From Verrucomicrobiota bacterium (lineage in GTDB: Bacteria > Verrucomicrobiota > Verrucomicrobiia > Limisphaerales > JADJPG01): a DNA stretch of 64,000 nt. Location of the stretch: assembly GCA_016713365.1 (NCBI GenBank), contig JADJPG010000006.1:1-64000 (forward strand). Direction: 5' to 3'. Shown in pieces: positions 63,910 to 64,000 of the stretch (the first letter of the stretch is position 1; every line of letters starts with the position of its first letter). The notes beneath the pieces are model-generated. The model worked only from the letters and a program-made list of their open reading frames with translations, ran no database searches and was not told where the DNA came from. The translations under genes and the position numbers were made by a program.

Positions 63910-64000
63910 GGCTTCACTCCGTAATTGATCGTCATCACACCACCGAGCAACGGCACAATCCGCACATCACGACAGCCCATCTCGCGCATCTTCGCAGCGA
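63906..64000 (-). CDS. C-terminal end of UbiE/MenG-like methyltransferase (partial)
   Basis: Only the last 31 codons lie in the window: KMREMGCRDVRIVPLLGG, then VMTINYGVKP and TGA at 63906. The G-x-x-D-V-x-x-x-x-L-x-G-G/x-x-x-x-x-x-G-x-K-P end pattern matches the C-terminus of UbiE/demethylmenaquinone methyltransferases. Assignment from a short tail only. Coupled by ATGA to the L,D-transpeptidase. Confidence 0.5.
   Translation of the reverse strand, partial: AAKMREMGCRDVRIVPLLGGVMTINYGVKP

Noticed and set aside
1..64000. CRISPR arrays, insertion sequences, phage or toxin-antitoxin genes
   Set aside because: No spaced direct repeats, transposase, integrase or toxin-antitoxin-like genes were seen in the reading; apart from the 18601-18679 palindrome no mobile-element features are present.

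Overview
The window reads as chromosomal DNA of a Verrucomicrobiota bacterium, probably of the Pedosphaera/Limisphaerales type. Evidence: two giant PVC-type dehydrogenase-like proteins with HEAT repeats and a C-terminal CxxCH heme site, a DUF5069 protein, a DUF6807 (PmoA-like) protein beside a Tat-exported Gfo/Idh/MocA oxidoreductase, a secreted beta-solenoid protein ending in an FYRAR-type tail, high GC content, few Shine-Dalgarno sites and a GC-rich REP-like palindrome. The assignment is inference from gene content; no rRNA is present.

Layout. 1-8046 (minus): two secreted PVC-type dehydrogenase/cytochrome proteins. 8150-9099 (minus): a sugar-nucleotide reductase-like SDR. 9304-11826 (plus): a secreted beta-solenoid protein. 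11851-39154 (minus): a long exopolysaccharide/O-antigen-type locus. It holds a PIG-L deacetylase, glucose-1-phosphate cytidylyltransferase, a UGM-like flavoprotein, epimerases, UDP-sugar dehydrogenase, glycosyltransferases, a flippase, a beta-helix protein, a polysaccharide deacetylase, an ExoQ-like polymerase/ligase, an asparagine-synthase-like amidotransferase, a FemAB/GNAT-like protein, UDP-GlcNAc 2-epimerase, a DUF354 protein and a Wzc/GumC-type chain-length protein. Many junctions are ATGA or TAATG overlaps, so much of it is probably cotranscribed. 39521-48128: housekeeping (universal stress protein, UvrD/Rep helicase, Ada, M32 carboxypeptidase, NHL-propeller protein, pyridine-nucleotide disulfide oxidoreductase, DUF5069). 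48585-52070 (plus): a second polysaccharide block with the initiating phosphoglycosyltransferase and a WbpB-WbpD-WbpE-like set for a 2,3-diacetamido uronic acid; it works with the UDP-GlcNAc 2-epimerase, and possibly the UDP-sugar dehydrogenase, of the first block. 52159-56697: Gfo/Idh/MocA oxidoreductase, DUF6807 protein and a nine-heme cytochrome. 56757-59257 (minus): response regulator and hybrid histidine kinase. 59328-64000 (minus): heme/FG-GAP protein, an unrecognised membrane-anchored protein, M42-type peptidase, L,D-transpeptidase and the end of a UbiE-like methyltransferase.

Reading frames are broken by single-base slips in at least seven otherwise convincing genes, often beside short homopolymers (about 3494, 8201, 31896, 53047, 53091, 59790, 61795, 61907, 62637). 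This pattern fits sequencing or assembly error better than widespread gene death, so I annotate these as single genes and give the slip positions. A WD40 gene at 19916-20671 has more damage and may be a true pseudogene.

The least explained items are a duplicated cysteine-rich protein (20680-21771), an alpha/alpha-barrel-like protein (33104-34378), a tRNA-like sequence with an unfoldable anticodon arm that overlaps a CDS stop (31201-31274), and the resemblance of the main locus to exosortase-A-associated EPS loci with no exosortase in view.
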